Part shown: positions 35,501 through 48,114 of the stretch, one piece after another | How positions within the stretch are numbered: the first letter of the stretch is position 1 | How the letters are laid out: every line of letters starts with the position of its first letter | Assembly: GCF_029227915.1 (NCBI RefSeq) | Contig: NC_079880.1 | Span: 25,475,501-25,539,500, forward strand | From: Hydractinia symbiolongicarpus | Taxonomy: Eukaryota; Cnidaria; Hydrozoa; Anthoathecata; Hydractiniidae | Length of the DNA: 64,000 nucleotides | Reading direction: 5' to 3' | The notes under the pieces: generated by a model | Told to the model about the DNA's origin: nothing | What the model saw: the letters and a program-made list of their open reading frames with translations, nothing else | Database searches by the model: none | Made by a program: the position numbers and the translations under genes

Positions 35501-38500
35501 AAGGAAGACCAGAAAGTATTGCAAATTCGAGAAATCGAGGAATACTCTTTAACATTAAATCAAGAATTGCAAAACAAGAATATTGTCATAAATGAGCTAG
35601 AAGCTCGATGCCAAAAACTGCAAAGTGAGAAAGCTGCCAAGGAGAATGAAGTTGAAAATCTTTGCAGAGGGATTGAAAAATTAAAAGAGACTACAGAATT
35701 ATCGAAGACATCTACAGATGAGAGTGAATATAAACAGTTCCAGAAGGAAAGAATTGAAGCTCTAGAAGAAGCGTTGCTGGAAAAAGATAAGCGGCTAGGT
35801 TCTTTACAAAGCATTGAAACATTGGGTCACGAAAAACTTACTAATAAGTCTCACTCAGTTGAACTTTATGAAGAAAAAATAAAAAATAAAGATTTGAAAA
35901 TACAGCAGCTGGAGTTAGAAAACCAAACAATTTCGGATCGACTGCGACAACTAAAAAGCCCATCAAATGTACTATCACCATCAAAAGTAATAGATTATTC
36001 ATTTGAAGATGAAAATGTCGTAAGTAAGGAGAAATACCTCGATATAGTTGACCGCTTAGAAGAAAAAAAGAATATTATCATCGAATTGCAAGATTTGCTA
36101 CAATTATTTCAACAAGAAGTTGACGAGGCATCTTCACTGCAATTGGAGCTGCAAGTGGACGTCATCAAAAAACCGGAGTGCAGGCAACAATTGCAGTTGC
36201 CAAAGCCATTACCATCAAATCAAACCAAAACCAACAATCAGCGTCGATCTTCTCTCCCACCAATTCCAGGTTAAATTTGTTTGACTAATTTTACCAAAAT
36301 GCTTTCTGTTTATTTGCTTATTTTTATTTTTTTTTTTTAATTTGCTCTTTCTTTAATCTGCTTACTTTTTATATCGTTGCGCTCAACCGAAAATAACTTT
36401 ACTTATTTTCTTATTTTTGCGACAGGAAAGGCTCAAAGAACTTTCTTATTTATTTTTTTCTTCAAGCTATGTGTTCATTTTTATAGTGCGTATTCATTGC
36501 AATAGAATTTCAGGTCATCTGTTAATGCATATTAAATTATTGGCCACAAAACAACTCAATACGAATCAAATTTTAATGGCATATTGTTTTTGAATTTAGG
36601 CAGTCATTCACCACAACTTTTTTCGTCACGACCACTTTCTTCAAACAGTGATAGAGTGATTACTAGACCACCTTCTCACAACTCATCGCGCAATCAACAA
36701 GGACAAGAAACACTAGATAAAATGCCGAAAGAATTGAATAATTTAAGTTCTGATAATTTAAGAAAGAAACTTGTAAAGTTGAATACAGAATTGCTGCAGA
36801 AGAAGTTAGATATCAGCGCACTTGAAGAAGAATTGAAAGTTTCAAAACGAAAACAAGTGAGAACAGACGAGCTATACAGGTGAATATTCTTATAACGTGA
36901 TGTTTCGGAATAAGTAACGCTTTTGAGCGTATTAATCCCGCCATGACAGCCAATATCCAATGTTATATGATTTTTAATATTTGCTATAACGTTTATATTT
37001 TTAGTTAAGTTCAGGTTGATAGCTTGTATTTGGAATTGTTTTTTTTTTGGGGGGGGGGGAGGAGGGAGGGGGAGCTCAAACATAACTTTTGATTAAAAAA
37101 TATCACGAACTTACAAAGATACTGCGATAAAGAAAGTCAAATGGTTTGTCTCAGTGCTGTGTTGCTGGGAATCAAATAGGCTTTTGTTGTTTTCGAGGCT
37201 TCTCACGTTCTCTCCATAGGTTAGTATATGGCAGCTAGCGCACTTGAAAATTTCATACTAGCAGCTGCTTCTTCTCATTGTAACTAACTGGCCTAACTTG
37301 TCAGGCTTGCTAGATCTCTATAACAATATCCATAGGTTGGGTGTTCAAAATGGTTGCGCAGCTGCATTTCAGTTACCCCTGTGAGGTTACTTTATTGCTT
37401 CAAGCAAACAGACGAACAGGGATGCACGAAATACCGAGGATGGGCGAGAGTTCAAACCAGTAACCTCTTGATGACAAATCGGTTGCGCTACCACTGCAGT
37501 AACTCCGCTCTTAAAAAAGTCTTCTCTATGGAAGGCCAAAATAAAATGATACTTGGTGGTAAGCATGATGTAATGTTTTTGTATTTTTTGTTACTTAGGA
37601 ATGTTGTTGCTAAAAATGAAAGTTTGGAGCATGAGATTCTCGAAAATCGACGCAAGATACGCGACGTTCAAAACAAACAAAATGTTACAGAAGTGTATGA
37701 AACGCAAGTGTATGGTATGAAGAAAGATATGAAAGAAATTGAACGAAGTTTTGATACCGTTCTGCGCGAGAATCACTTGATTTCTAACGAAATAAAAGAC
37801 AAAGATGAGGAAGTTTCATCTTTAGAAAGAAGGTTAGGAGAAGCTGACCAAGAAATAAATCATTGGAAACATCATGTTGGAGTATTAGAAAAAGAATGCC
37901 AGACGTTGACATCCAACATCGAAGAAATGAGAAATGAAATCGGAATGCAACAGAATACCATCCAGGATTTAAAAGTTGACTTTAATATTGTAGAAAAAGA
38001 AAGAGAATCGTGGAAAGAAAATGCACAAAAACACGAATATATCCATGAAGATACTAGACGTCAAAATAAAACGCTTCAAGATGAAATACTTCAGAAGATG
38101 AAGATCATTGACAAGCAAAGAGAACAGTTGAATGCAACAGAACAAGAAAGGGAAATATTTGAATACAAAGTAAAAGAAAATGAGGCAGAAATGGACGAAA
38201 TGCTGCAAAAAATAACTCATGCTGAAGCTGAAAATATTGAATTATTGAAAGTAAATGAGAATTTACGAAAGGAGTTGCATAGTAATCATCAGAAGCAGGA
38301 GGAGGTGAAGTCAGAAAAAGACATAGCCCTTCATAACACAAAGTAGGTTAATTTCTTTTTCCTTAGATCATCTCTTTTATTATATCTATCTGCTTGTAGT
38401 TACGATTCAAGTACATTCAAGTTCACATATTTTATTTATTCTACTGATTATTTCTACAGAGTAATCTAAGGCAGTTCTTGACCTGTACATCTAGACCACA

Positions 38501-41500
38501 AGTTTTATGTCCAAACTAGCACTTTAAGATTTAAAGTAACCTTGTATCTGTAGATCTCAAAATACCTTAGATCATAAGAGAGATGTCTTGATGTGGTACA
38601 TAAATTTTAGTGTAGAGATAAAAAAAACTCCGATTGATAATAAAAAATTCCCAGGAATATCCCATACCCTGCTGTCGCAAGCTTTCATAGATCAAATTTA
38701 AAATGAACGTCAAGGGTACAGGTTTCGAAAGATCTAAACATCTCATCAATCTTTTTCCTGTAAGATAAAATAATCAAAATAAAAGTGCGAGCTTATTTTC
38801 AATACTGTTGGTGTCTTTAGATACTTGGAGAGTAAAATTGGGGATCTAAAGCAAAAGTTAAAAGCAAAAGATGAAAAAATAAACAAATATAGAGAAAACA
38901 TTGATGGAAACGATGAACAAATTTCAAATATAATGAAAGAGATTAGTGCTTCCAATTTTGAGGTCCAACAATTAACTAAAGAGCTTGAGAAGGAAAAGGA
39001 GAATATCCTACGATTAGAGCGATTAAACGATGATATGAACAAAGAAAACAAACGATTGATGCATGAATTAATCAGCTTACAAGATAGATTAAAAACTGCA
39101 AACGAAGAAAACACAATTCGTCGTGAGAAGGTGACCAAGCTAGAACATGAACAATCCGATTTGGATAACTTGTTGCTGAAGACACAAAAATCAAATAGCG
39201 AATTGCTGCACGCGAATAAGCAGATTAATGATGAGATGAGAACGATCAAAGAGAATGTTGCCAAATTAGAAAATGAATTAGAAAATAAAGATATCGTGAA
39301 AAACGAGTTGGAAAGGCAACTTCAAACATCACAAAGAGAACTAGATATGGCCACTGAAAAGCTGGGTTGCGATAATCAAAGCTTACTACAAGAACTTCAT
39401 GAAGCACGACGAGTTATTACTGAAATGGAAGCTATTTTAGATCAAGGGCAGCTAGATTTTGACGAAATGGATGTGGAATTGGATAGATACCGACGAGAAA
39501 ATATTGAATTGGATCGGAAATTACACGAGGTGTTAAAACAACAGATAGCCTTACAAAGTGAGCAAGAAGAATCGCAAAGAAGGATTACATCCTTAACAGA
39601 TCAAATCCATATTCTGCAGGATGAAATAGAAAACAAAAAGAAAGAACAAGAAATGTGCTCAAAAGATAAAGAAGATGTTGAAGAATTGCTGCATGAATGT
39701 AAGACCAGAGAAGATTATTTTGAAGAAAGATTAAGAGGGCTCGAAAAGACGTTAAATTCAAAAGAAGAAACTCTGGTAACGGAAAGAAAAGAAAAGGGAA
39801 AGTTGCAGGATGACGTGGTGAAGCTACAAGCAGAGCTTATTGAGACCAAAACGCGCGTAGACAAGTTGCGAAACGAGAAGGACATTATACAGAAAAATCT
39901 GTCTGATAAGAAAAAGGAATTAGAGGTATTTGAAAAATCAGAAAAATGTTTGTTGTTGGAGAGAGAAGATGTGAGAGAAAAATTAGATGAGCAAAGTAGA
40001 ATGCTGTCAGAGTATGTCAAACAAATCAGCTGGCTGAAGAAAGAAAAAGATGACACTGAAGGACAATACCACGAGGTTAATTTGCAGCTGCAAGTCGTTG
40101 AGCAGGAATTGGAGGAGGAGAAGATGAAAAGACACAATGACCATGAAGAGTTATTGACACAAATATCTAATCTTAAACGCGATCTTAATGAAAAGGAAAT
40201 TGTGAATGAAAAGAACTCCTACCAACAGATAACATCTGATTCAGATTTAAAAACAGCAGTGGAGAATAACATCAAACTGCAGCAAGAAATAGAGCAATTG
40301 GAATATGACAAATCAGCTGAAAGAGAAAAATTGCTGGAAACAATTAGTGATTTTAAAGAACAGATCAAACTTATTGAGCATGATAAATCACAAGAATTTC
40401 TTCAAATCAAAGCAACAATGGAAGCATTAGAAGATTCACGAGGAAAGGATATAACGTTGCTGAAGTCAAAATTACAGGAAGTAAATGAGTTGAAACACCA
40501 ACTGGATCTCGAACAGTCGTCGAAAAATGAAAAAGATACAGAAATTGAAGCCCTTAAAGAAGATATTATACAACTTCAAACAACGTTAAATCTGGCAGAA
40601 GCAAGAAACAAAGAAATAATGGACGAAATAGATGAAAGTAAAGCACATATTAATTACTTGGAAAAAAATAAGCATGAAATTGAGGGTACCAAAAAAAATC
40701 TTTTGGAAAACATTAAATCCACTGAAGATTCTTTGAAGATTCTGAAACAGCAGAACGATCTCCACCAAGCAGAAAAACAGCGCTTGCTAACTGAGAAGGA
40801 AGGGCTGCAGACATCCTTCGACCAAATGCTGCAGGCTAAGCGAACAGAATATCAAAGACACGAGGAAGTAATTTCAGCATTGAGAAAGGAACTGGTAACA
40901 TTCAAAGGTATAAAAGAAGAAAACGAGAATCTAAAAAGTGATTTGGAAGCCTTATTAAGCGAGCGCCAGGAATTACAAAGTCATCGTGGTGAGAATTCAC
41001 AATTACGTTCAGAGAACTTCAATTTGCGAACACAAGCAGACCGCGTTCGAAACCTACTAGACGAAAACAGAAACTTGTCGCAAAGCTTGGTGGAGATTAA
41101 AAGAAAACACGCTGAAGAAGTCGAACGGTCTAGTCGCGAGAACATGACGTTACGAAGAAATGTTGATGATCTTTTCAAGCGAAACCAAGATTTGGAGTTA
41201 CGTAACGCAATTGCGGTACAAACAAAACCGATCAACGTTTCTTTTGAAACATCGCAGCAAAGAGATACCTTCGGAAGGACCAAACTGAATAACGTTCCTT
41301 TTGAAACATCGCAGCAAAAAGATAACTTTGGATGGACCAAACCAAAATCTGCATCAATAAATAACATTCATGATGCTGGATTTGGTATGGAGGCTTTCTC
41401 TCCTATAGAAAATGGAGTTGCTACTAGTACACCGACGCAAGAGAGCCATAGAATTACTCAATCAATTCTAACAAGCAAAGCTTCTTCGATGGAAAGAATT

Positions 41501-42007
41501 AACACAAATCAACAGAGCAAAGCCATGAGTATGGAACATCTGCCTCAAAAAGATCAATCATTTGACGGTTCATTATCATCTCGTAGGGAAAACCAATTAG
41601 CAACTGGACCATTAGTAAAATCAAAAACAGTACATGGATCGTTAATTGAGATACATGGTCGCAAACCTGATGCAAGTTGGAACCAGCCACAGCCAGAAAA
41701 TCAATCATCTTCTATTAAATCAAATATATTCTTTGAATTGGATCGAACCGTAGCAGCAAAGTCGAAGTGGAAATCTGCCGTCACGTCAAATAAAACAACA
41801 CTTAGCAACGTCTCTTCGCCAACAAAGACGCCACAACAACAACGCACGGGCGGCATATTTAAGTTTGACATGCGTCCACGATCGACGGATATTCCTGACG
41901 TCGATAGGGGTACGTCGCACGTCGCAGCTGCGTCTCCCAGTGGACAAGTCGGCATTGGGAATGAATATGTGAATCGAATCAAAGCAAATTTTGAAAAATC
42001 ATTATAA
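29528..42007 (+). CDS. Giant coiled-coil protein (cytoskeletal, centrosomal or golgin type)
   Basis: The exons are 29528-29886, 31046-31373, 32175-32697, 34036-36269, 36600-36879, 37599-38342 and 38821-42007. All junctions have GT and AG and the reading phase fits at every one, giving about 2,550 residues to the stop. The first ~120 residues are non-coiled and acidic (NDDDLPDYDLTEQVLRLQQQ, then a Pro/Gln/Phe-rich part). From exon two on nearly everything is Leu-heptad, Glu/Lys/Gln-rich coiled coil, with a CANC pair in exon four and a Pro/Ser-rich break around the fourth and fifth exon junction (PLPSNQTK to SRPLSSNSD). The last ~270 residues are Ser/Thr/Pro-rich and include a two-copy repeat (NVPFETSQQKDNFG). 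The first exon is unresolved: either an ATG at 29494 reading through the acceptor or an upstream exon. No specific family is recognised. Confidence 0.8.
30576..30610. repeat. 15-bp perfect hairpin in an intron
   Basis: CAAAATTTCAAAGGA (30576-30590) and its exact inverted copy (30596-30610) flank a 5-nt loop. It lies in the first large intron of the coiled-coil gene. Low-complexity palindrome; role unknown. Confidence 0.6.
33551..33605. repeat. 17-bp perfect hairpin in an intron
   Basis: ACGACAGTATCATTTAC (33551-33567) pairs perfectly with 33589-33605. The 21-nt GC-rich loop adds a CCC/GGG pairing. The preceding sequence is a run of ACAAGATAAC-like repeats. It is possibly the end of a fold-back element. 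Confidence 0.7.
37442..37512 (-). repeat. tRNA-like SINE head in an intron
   Basis: On the minus strand it reads TGCAGTGGTAGCGCAACC (A-box-like), then, about 35 nt on, GGTTTGAACTC (B-box-like). The A-box region matches the tRNA-like sequence at 24933-25006. It sits in an intron of the coiled-coil gene, in antisense orientation. Confidence 0.45.
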
Positions 42008-43155
42008 GACAGTGCTGGAAAATGTTTTTCGAATTAACCTGTGTTAATCAGTGTAAGAGACTGCAAATGTCTGTAAGAAACTTGATTGTGCCGTGAATAT
42101 TACTTAAGTATGACGCACCCACCAAACTAATTTTAGATGCTTTCCTAAACTCGACTTCTTACAAAACAGAATGACAAAACTTCAAATTAAATTTTATGAC
42201 TTTTTGTACAAATTTTAATAATCTAGGTGTTGCTTTTATGTTTTGTAAATTTTCGAACTTTTTGATAAATATATTACTATTAAGTAGTGTTTTTTTATGA
42301 GGGATTTGTTGGGAAGTTAATCCTCTGGTGTATTGGTTATCACGCGGGTAAAGTACTCATGTCTGCAAACGAGAATATTTTCAAACCATTGTAAATTATT
42401 CTAAATTGTCAAAATGCTCTTAAGTTCAAAAATTATAACTGACTGGTCGTAATCCCGTGAAAAGATTTACAGGATCTGTCGCTACTCGCAGCTACCATTT
42501 TATGCGAAAAAAGGCGCGAAAAAAAACTTGCGTAGATAGATAAATAATTTAACGAATTCGAAAGACAGCTGCGATAGAGAAAATTCTTGTACCTAGTCTT
42601 TCCTTTACGTCAATTGATTTGTTAATTTTTGGTGTCAGGCGGGAATGAAATTGGTAAAACACGAACATGGACATAAAGAACGAAGTAGTAAGTAAATTCC
42701 ACAAATTTATTGTAATGAAAAGAAGACGATACAAACACCAAGTATATATCTATCTACACACAATAAAAAACATTTTGACAAGCATACAATAAAAATGACT
42801 GGTAAAAAAAGTTATGGGAAAAAAAAACTACAGAAAAATATACTATTCAAAATTACAAAAATATAGTACTTCTTAATACACTTAATTAAGGGAGGTGCGA
42901 TGTTTCGGTGTTATTATTCGAATTTCATGACTTAAACCTTTCCTTTGACTTATCATGAATGCCAGCTAATGCAATAGAGAAGCTTATTAGTAATATTAAT
43001 GTTAAATCGCGCATAATAAGGACAAAAAAACCAAGGAATGCATCCAATATTTGTAACACCTCCATGCGAAACAAAGAAATAAAAGTTTCACTTTTTTAGA
43101 CAAATGTATCTTTCTTGAACCTTTGTTGAATCATGTTGGAATTTTTTGAAATTGT
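42008..43155. other. Intergenic stretch between convergent genes
   Basis: This separates the 3' ends of the coiled-coil gene (plus) and the first innexin (minus). It contains one minus-strand copy of the dispersed hairpin repeat (42444-42512). Both 3' UTRs should lie here; no AATAAA close to either stop was convincing. Confidence 0.5.
42444..42512 (-). repeat. Dispersed hairpin-repeat copy, minus strand
   Basis: Read on the minus strand: GCATAAAATGGTAGCTGCGA, GTAGCGAC, then CCTGTAAATC with TTTTCACGGGATTACGACC. The order of blocks matches the copy at 27222-27323, with the middle deleted. Confidence 0.5.
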
Positions 43156-46100
43156 TTAAAATGCTGTGTTTTCGGCTTCTTTTGAAGATCCATCAACTTC
43201 TGAGCTAGAGGAGCTACCAAACTTGTCTGCATACAGCTTTCGTATCAACTCGCCATAGATGGGAACGTTCTTCTTTTTAATGAAATCCAAGTATTCGCCT
43301 TGTCTTGAGGTTAATGTTCCGAACACACGTTGGGCTGCAACTTCCTCTTTACCAAACATTGACTTTCTCAGAAGATAACTTATGAATAACTCGATCATTC
43401 CAACAATGCTGACCAAAATTCCAATGATAATTAAAAACCATAAAGCCAGTAGGACATAGTGATAAAGAACATGTTGACTCAACTCGCATAAACTTGTAAC
43501 TTCATTCACCAATTGGTGCTTAATATCTTGACCTCTTTCTAAGATATCACAAAATGCAAACGTTGGTAGCAGCTTCTCTCCTGGTTTAATCAAATGGCGC
43601 ATTCCAATGTAGTTGTGAGCCTCTTCGTTGGTTTTTTTGGACCAATTCATCCATTCTGATCCAAAACTATTGAATTCACCGTTAAGCAAGCTGTTGGTAA
43701 ACACAAAGGTTAAAACGTTGGCCATCAAGTAGCTGAATTTCACCAAGATATTTGCCAACACTCTCATGTTCTGTTGATTTGGAGTATTAACCACGTTGCT
43801 AAAGTAGTTATTGACAATATCGTCAATATTCGGCTTTTGTGATTTGATGCTTTCCTTCAATGTGATCAGATCATTGTTTACGTATCGAAATAAAATGTAA
43901 GGTAGATAGTATAAGAATCCCAAAGCAGCAACGTAAAAGGGAAACCACTGATACTGCAAAAAGAACATCTTTGTCATTGGTTGACAATTAGGGTTGGTAT
44001 GGTCAGCCACACATGGAAGCCCGGTAAAAATATCGGTGCCGTTCTGTGCAGCTTCATCAGGTAGACCGTAATAACCCATGTAGTTTTGTCGATCTCGAAG
44101 CTCCTTGTACACATAGAAACCTATAGAAAGAAAGGGCGGTTTAGAAATTGTAGTCAAAAGCTACTTTAAAAAGCATCGAGGTTACTGAACACATCAAGAA
44201 AGACAGTTATAACTAGAACTGCTGTTTAAAATGATGGATGTTGAGAATCTTTCAAAATTAATCAAAGTTCAATATTATTCGTGTTAGTCCAGCCTTAACA
44301 TGGAGAATGGATATTCTTCAAACATGACGATAATAGTAGAAATAACAAAGGATTTTTCATGGTTTAGTCGTTTAACAATATGAGACTTCTTAAAAAGTTT
44401 TGCGAACTTTAACTTTCGCGAATCACAAATGTAAACTGATTATTCTCAGTTGAAAATTTATTATTTGCGAAAATCAACTTTCGGGTTTTAACTTTCGAGA
44501 ACAGATACTTTAGGAAATTTTTGCGATGTGAGCTTTCGAAAATTTGTTAGAATGCGCAAAATTTTGCCCGCGAAATTTCTGCACTGGACGAAACCCTAAG
44601 CCTTCACTGGATTTTTGTTCTTGCTTTTCATTAAATATGACTTACCATTTATCCAACATGCTTCTGGTCCGTACTTCTGCAATGTGCTACTGTCCATTTT
44701 GCCAGGGATGACACAAGTGGTGATGTCTTTGTACCTAAAAAGAAAATTGACATGAATTTCTAACAAGGTGCAGTTAAGATACTGCAGGTATTTAATGTGT
44801 TTTATTTTCTCTACTTTAAAAAGTTTTGTAGCTACTTAATCTTGCGCTTTCTCTCGTTAGTTTTTAGGCCTCGTTAAAAGTAAATTCTACTGGGACCAAA
44901 TTTCGCGAATTTAATTAAAAAAAGGATAATTCTGTAATCCAGGATGGTTTACCAGTAAGGTTCTGCATTTTTATTCGTTGCCAGGGTTTTTTTTCCTTTT
45001 TGATATAAGAGAAGACTGCTCTCTATAAAAAGGAAACACAAATCCCTGGGAACGAAAACAATTATTAATATTAAGAATTTAAGGCAAAATCGCGTCACTT
45101 TAACGCTAGATGGTTATTATCCTTCTTAATGTGATAAACTGATACCAGCATAAAAGTGTTTTTACAAATTGCTGGTAACAAAAATTAGCATAAATTTTAA
45201 CTTTGTCAACAAAATGGACAAGAGCAAATTGGAATTGAGTTTGAGATAAAACTCGTTTACGCAACACAAATTTAATGAGGTTAACATTCAACCGTCGACA
45301 ACAAACTTATGATTCAAGTCCGATTTTAATCTGTCTCGATTGCCCAAATTAGTAATCGAGACATGTCGTGTCTAATTTCTAATATGTCATTAATTCTTAT
45401 TAAATCATCTCTCGGCCTTGGACGGGGGGTTTGTTTGTTGTCATTCAATGAAAGACTACGTAAGAAGATTTAAAAATAATTATAGGCATAAAACGTTTTT
45501 CCATTACGAAGTTATTAACCGCCGCGACAGATTATAAATCATTTGTTTTGTAACAGGGGGTGATTTTTTTAATATATTCAAACAATAAAGCTTGTTCTCG
45601 CATGCTAATCAGCACCCCCTGCTAGTAGGTAATACAAACAAGTTTATCAGGTCAAGATGCTTACTTTATATTATAGCAATCTAAAACTGAAAATTTACAA
45701 TTAAACAAAAAAATCGAACAGCCACAATCAGTCGTAAAATCGAACAACCGCGTGCTTACGTCAATAGCCGGCGACACGGAAAATGTGCTTACTGGCATAC
45801 AATCAAACAGATGTCTAAACTATATATTAACTTTTTCCTTACGGTAATTTGGACAGGAATGTAGTTTCCAATTTTTTTTTTCTGGTCGTAAATCAGCAAA
45901 CAAATGTCAATAAAATAAAAATATTCTGTTGCTAAACACGATCTGATACATTATTTCTTAGCTATAGCTGTATGAGTCCCTGAAATTCTTCTCTTTCCCT
46001 GCAAACATTCTGTTTAACCCATGTTTTCCTAACGAGGAATTTTTATACTACAAGTAGACAGTATTTTCTTTTCTTTTGGTAGCATTTTACCATTTCTTGG

Positions 46101-46973
46101 GTAGTTACGCATTAGAATGCAAATTCATATTTTTAGTGTAATCAACCTGACAAAAATTAAGTTTGCTAACGAAGATCAAACGTTCTGTGTTTTGTTTTCA
46201 TGCATGTGATACAACCTTGGCTAACATCAACACTTGATGTGGAACTTGGGGTATTTACAACTCTTGTTCTTAAGAATGGCAAGAAATATAGTGAATGATA
46301 GGATGGTAGGAAACGCAGTTGAACGACATGCGAAAACAGCACCATGTAATTTGAAACTTTAGTCCAAACATAACCACGACTACGCCATATATTCTGAATA
46401 TCATAGGCGCAGGCCCTGAAGTTGATCCAAACACATACCCTAAAAACAACTTTTTAGGGTATTTGCTCTGTTGGATAATCCTAAGTCTTTTCAACATTTT
46501 TCGAGTTGCTTATCTGGGACCAACAACAACAACCAGGAAAAAATACCTGATTCTTTTATTATTTTATATTTTTCTGAATAAGTGTTGAATTTTGTGTGAT
46601 TCAAGTGTTATCGAATTCAAAAATGCCTGATTTTATAGCAACCCTCATGTTAGCATATAAATTCCATACAATACACTCATTTTAAATTTGTTTATTTTTC
46701 TTGACAATAAAATTTACCTATAACTTTCTATTTTCATTCTTCCAAAACCAGATATAGCGATTTCTTAATATAAAGGCTAGCAAGCACACAGAAAGTTTGA
46801 ATCATTCAATGTATCAAACTCTTTACTACTCACCATTTCATACCAGTCAAAAAAGCAGCAACCATCATTGCCTTCACCATATATACACGATTGTATTGAT
46901 CTGTGATCGAGTCATTTCTTGTTTTATATTTAAAGTTAAATAACTTCTTGATATCTCCAGTAACTCCAGACAT
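43156..46973 (-). CDS. Innexin gap-junction protein, copy A
   Basis: Innexins form the channels of invertebrate gap junctions, or single-membrane pores, in the plasma membrane. The exons are 46973-46834, 44734-44646 and 44120-43156, with phases 2 and 1, giving 397 residues. The N-terminus MSGVTGDIKKLFNFKYKTRN is cytoplasmic and TM1 covers about residues 31-47. The first extracellular loop has Cys54 and Cys73 (EACW) plus an extra pair, Cys113 and Cys122. The innexin signature follows as FLQYQWFPF (QYQW at 132-135) at the start of TM2. The second loop has FCDI and LCELSQ, the usual Cys pair, and TM4 follows (YHYVLLALWFLIIIGILVSI). The C-terminus is a Ser/Glu-rich tail. Two similar genes lie upstream on the same strand. 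Confidence 0.93.
44973..45057. repeat. Fold-back MITE-like repeat in innexin A intron 1
   Basis: TTCGTTGCCAGGG with a T-rich run and TCCTTTTT on the left matches in inverted orientation the right half (AAAAAGGAAACACAAATCCC then TGGGAACGAA), with a short loop. The end motif is shared with 7423-7497 and 57872-57888. Confidence 0.6.
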
Positions 46974-48114
46974 ATTTTTATTTTAAATCTTTAGCCTTTT
47001 TTTCAAAATAACCATCCACGGAAAATTCAATAACCGACTGTTCTCAGTAAACGACGTTATTCTCGCCAAGCGTTAGAACGTGTTTATGAATAGCGATTAT
47101 TATGAGCTTTTAAAATTTCTTTACAACGAGCAGAATGTATTGTGTGAAATCATAAAGTGTGACATTATTGTTGATTGTTGTGAAATTACTAATTGCCATG
47201 TATTGAATGCAATTTAAGAAGCACGAAGATACAAGATGCGTCATTAGCGGAGAGGACACTCATTTCATCAGACTTCATTATTGTTTTGTCTCTTTTTATA
47301 AGAACACCAAAACACCAACCAGGCTGGTCATTATTCTTACTTCTGTCATTCTAAACAATAGACCTACTGTTTTTAACCTGAAATTCCAGCCTGGTATTCT
47401 CATAAAACATGTTTTTATAAAAAAGTTTAACGATTTTTCCCCCTTTTTTTAGTTTTTATTTATCTTTTCATTTTATGTTTGCCTAATTTGTTTTTATTAC
47501 GCCAAGGACATGTATAATTGGGTCAAAAAAGATGTTTCTTTATTAAAATCTATATTGTAAAATAACACCCGAATGGACATGAGCATGCGCAGTTTTTGTT
47601 TTCAGATTTGAAGATAAAAGTTTTTACTTTTAGCAGCGAAACATTTCTTTGTACACTTTTAACAAGATCGCCATCATTAGTGTTATTTTAAGAGTAATTC
47701 TTTACTGTGAAGACCTCAAAATCGTGATTTTAAGACTTCAAATAATTTGTTATTTTTTTAAAATTGCCGCATATTTGGTTTCCTGTGAGAATGAGAAAGG
47801 TGGCATGCAACTGATTCACCGTCAAATTCGCCATTGGCAATATCAATGGTGAATCAACAAAAACGAATGGCGAATCAATGAAAACATCCGAACCTGTTTG
47901 CGCTGGCGAGACAAAAATTACATTGGCTCATGGCATTTTCTAAATTGCTTTTAAAAACATTACAAGAAATACAATATCGAAAAAGCCATCCCGTTCCAAA
48001 ATACATAAATTGTTTTTTACTCAACAAATTCTAAAACGTTATATAAATCCACGCCACTAAAAAGTCTTCGAAAAATAAAAGAAAATAAAAACACATCAAG
48101 AGTTAAAAAAAAGG
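46974..48114. other. Intergenic stretch between innexin A and B
   Basis: No gene is seen. It must contain the 5' UTR and promoter of innexin A on the minus strand and the 3' UTR of innexin B, but no motif is diagnostic. Confidence 0.5.

Noticed and set aside
37030-37075. G-rich run as a G-quadruplex regulatory element
   Set aside because: It is a single homopolymer-like run within an intron; nothing links it to regulation.
34040-41982. Many minus-strand frames rich in Ser, Phe and Leu opposite the coiled-coil exons
   Set aside because: These are antisense shadows of Glu/Lys-rich coding sequence.
42305-42400. Another tRNA-like head (CTCTGGTGTATTGGTTATCACG)
   Set aside because: The B box is poor and no tRNA-like folding is evident.
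45554-45622. CAGGGGGTG / CACCCCCTG inverted pair resembling hAT ends
   Set aside because: Only 9 bp, about 70 bp apart, with no 8-bp duplication; chance cannot be excluded.
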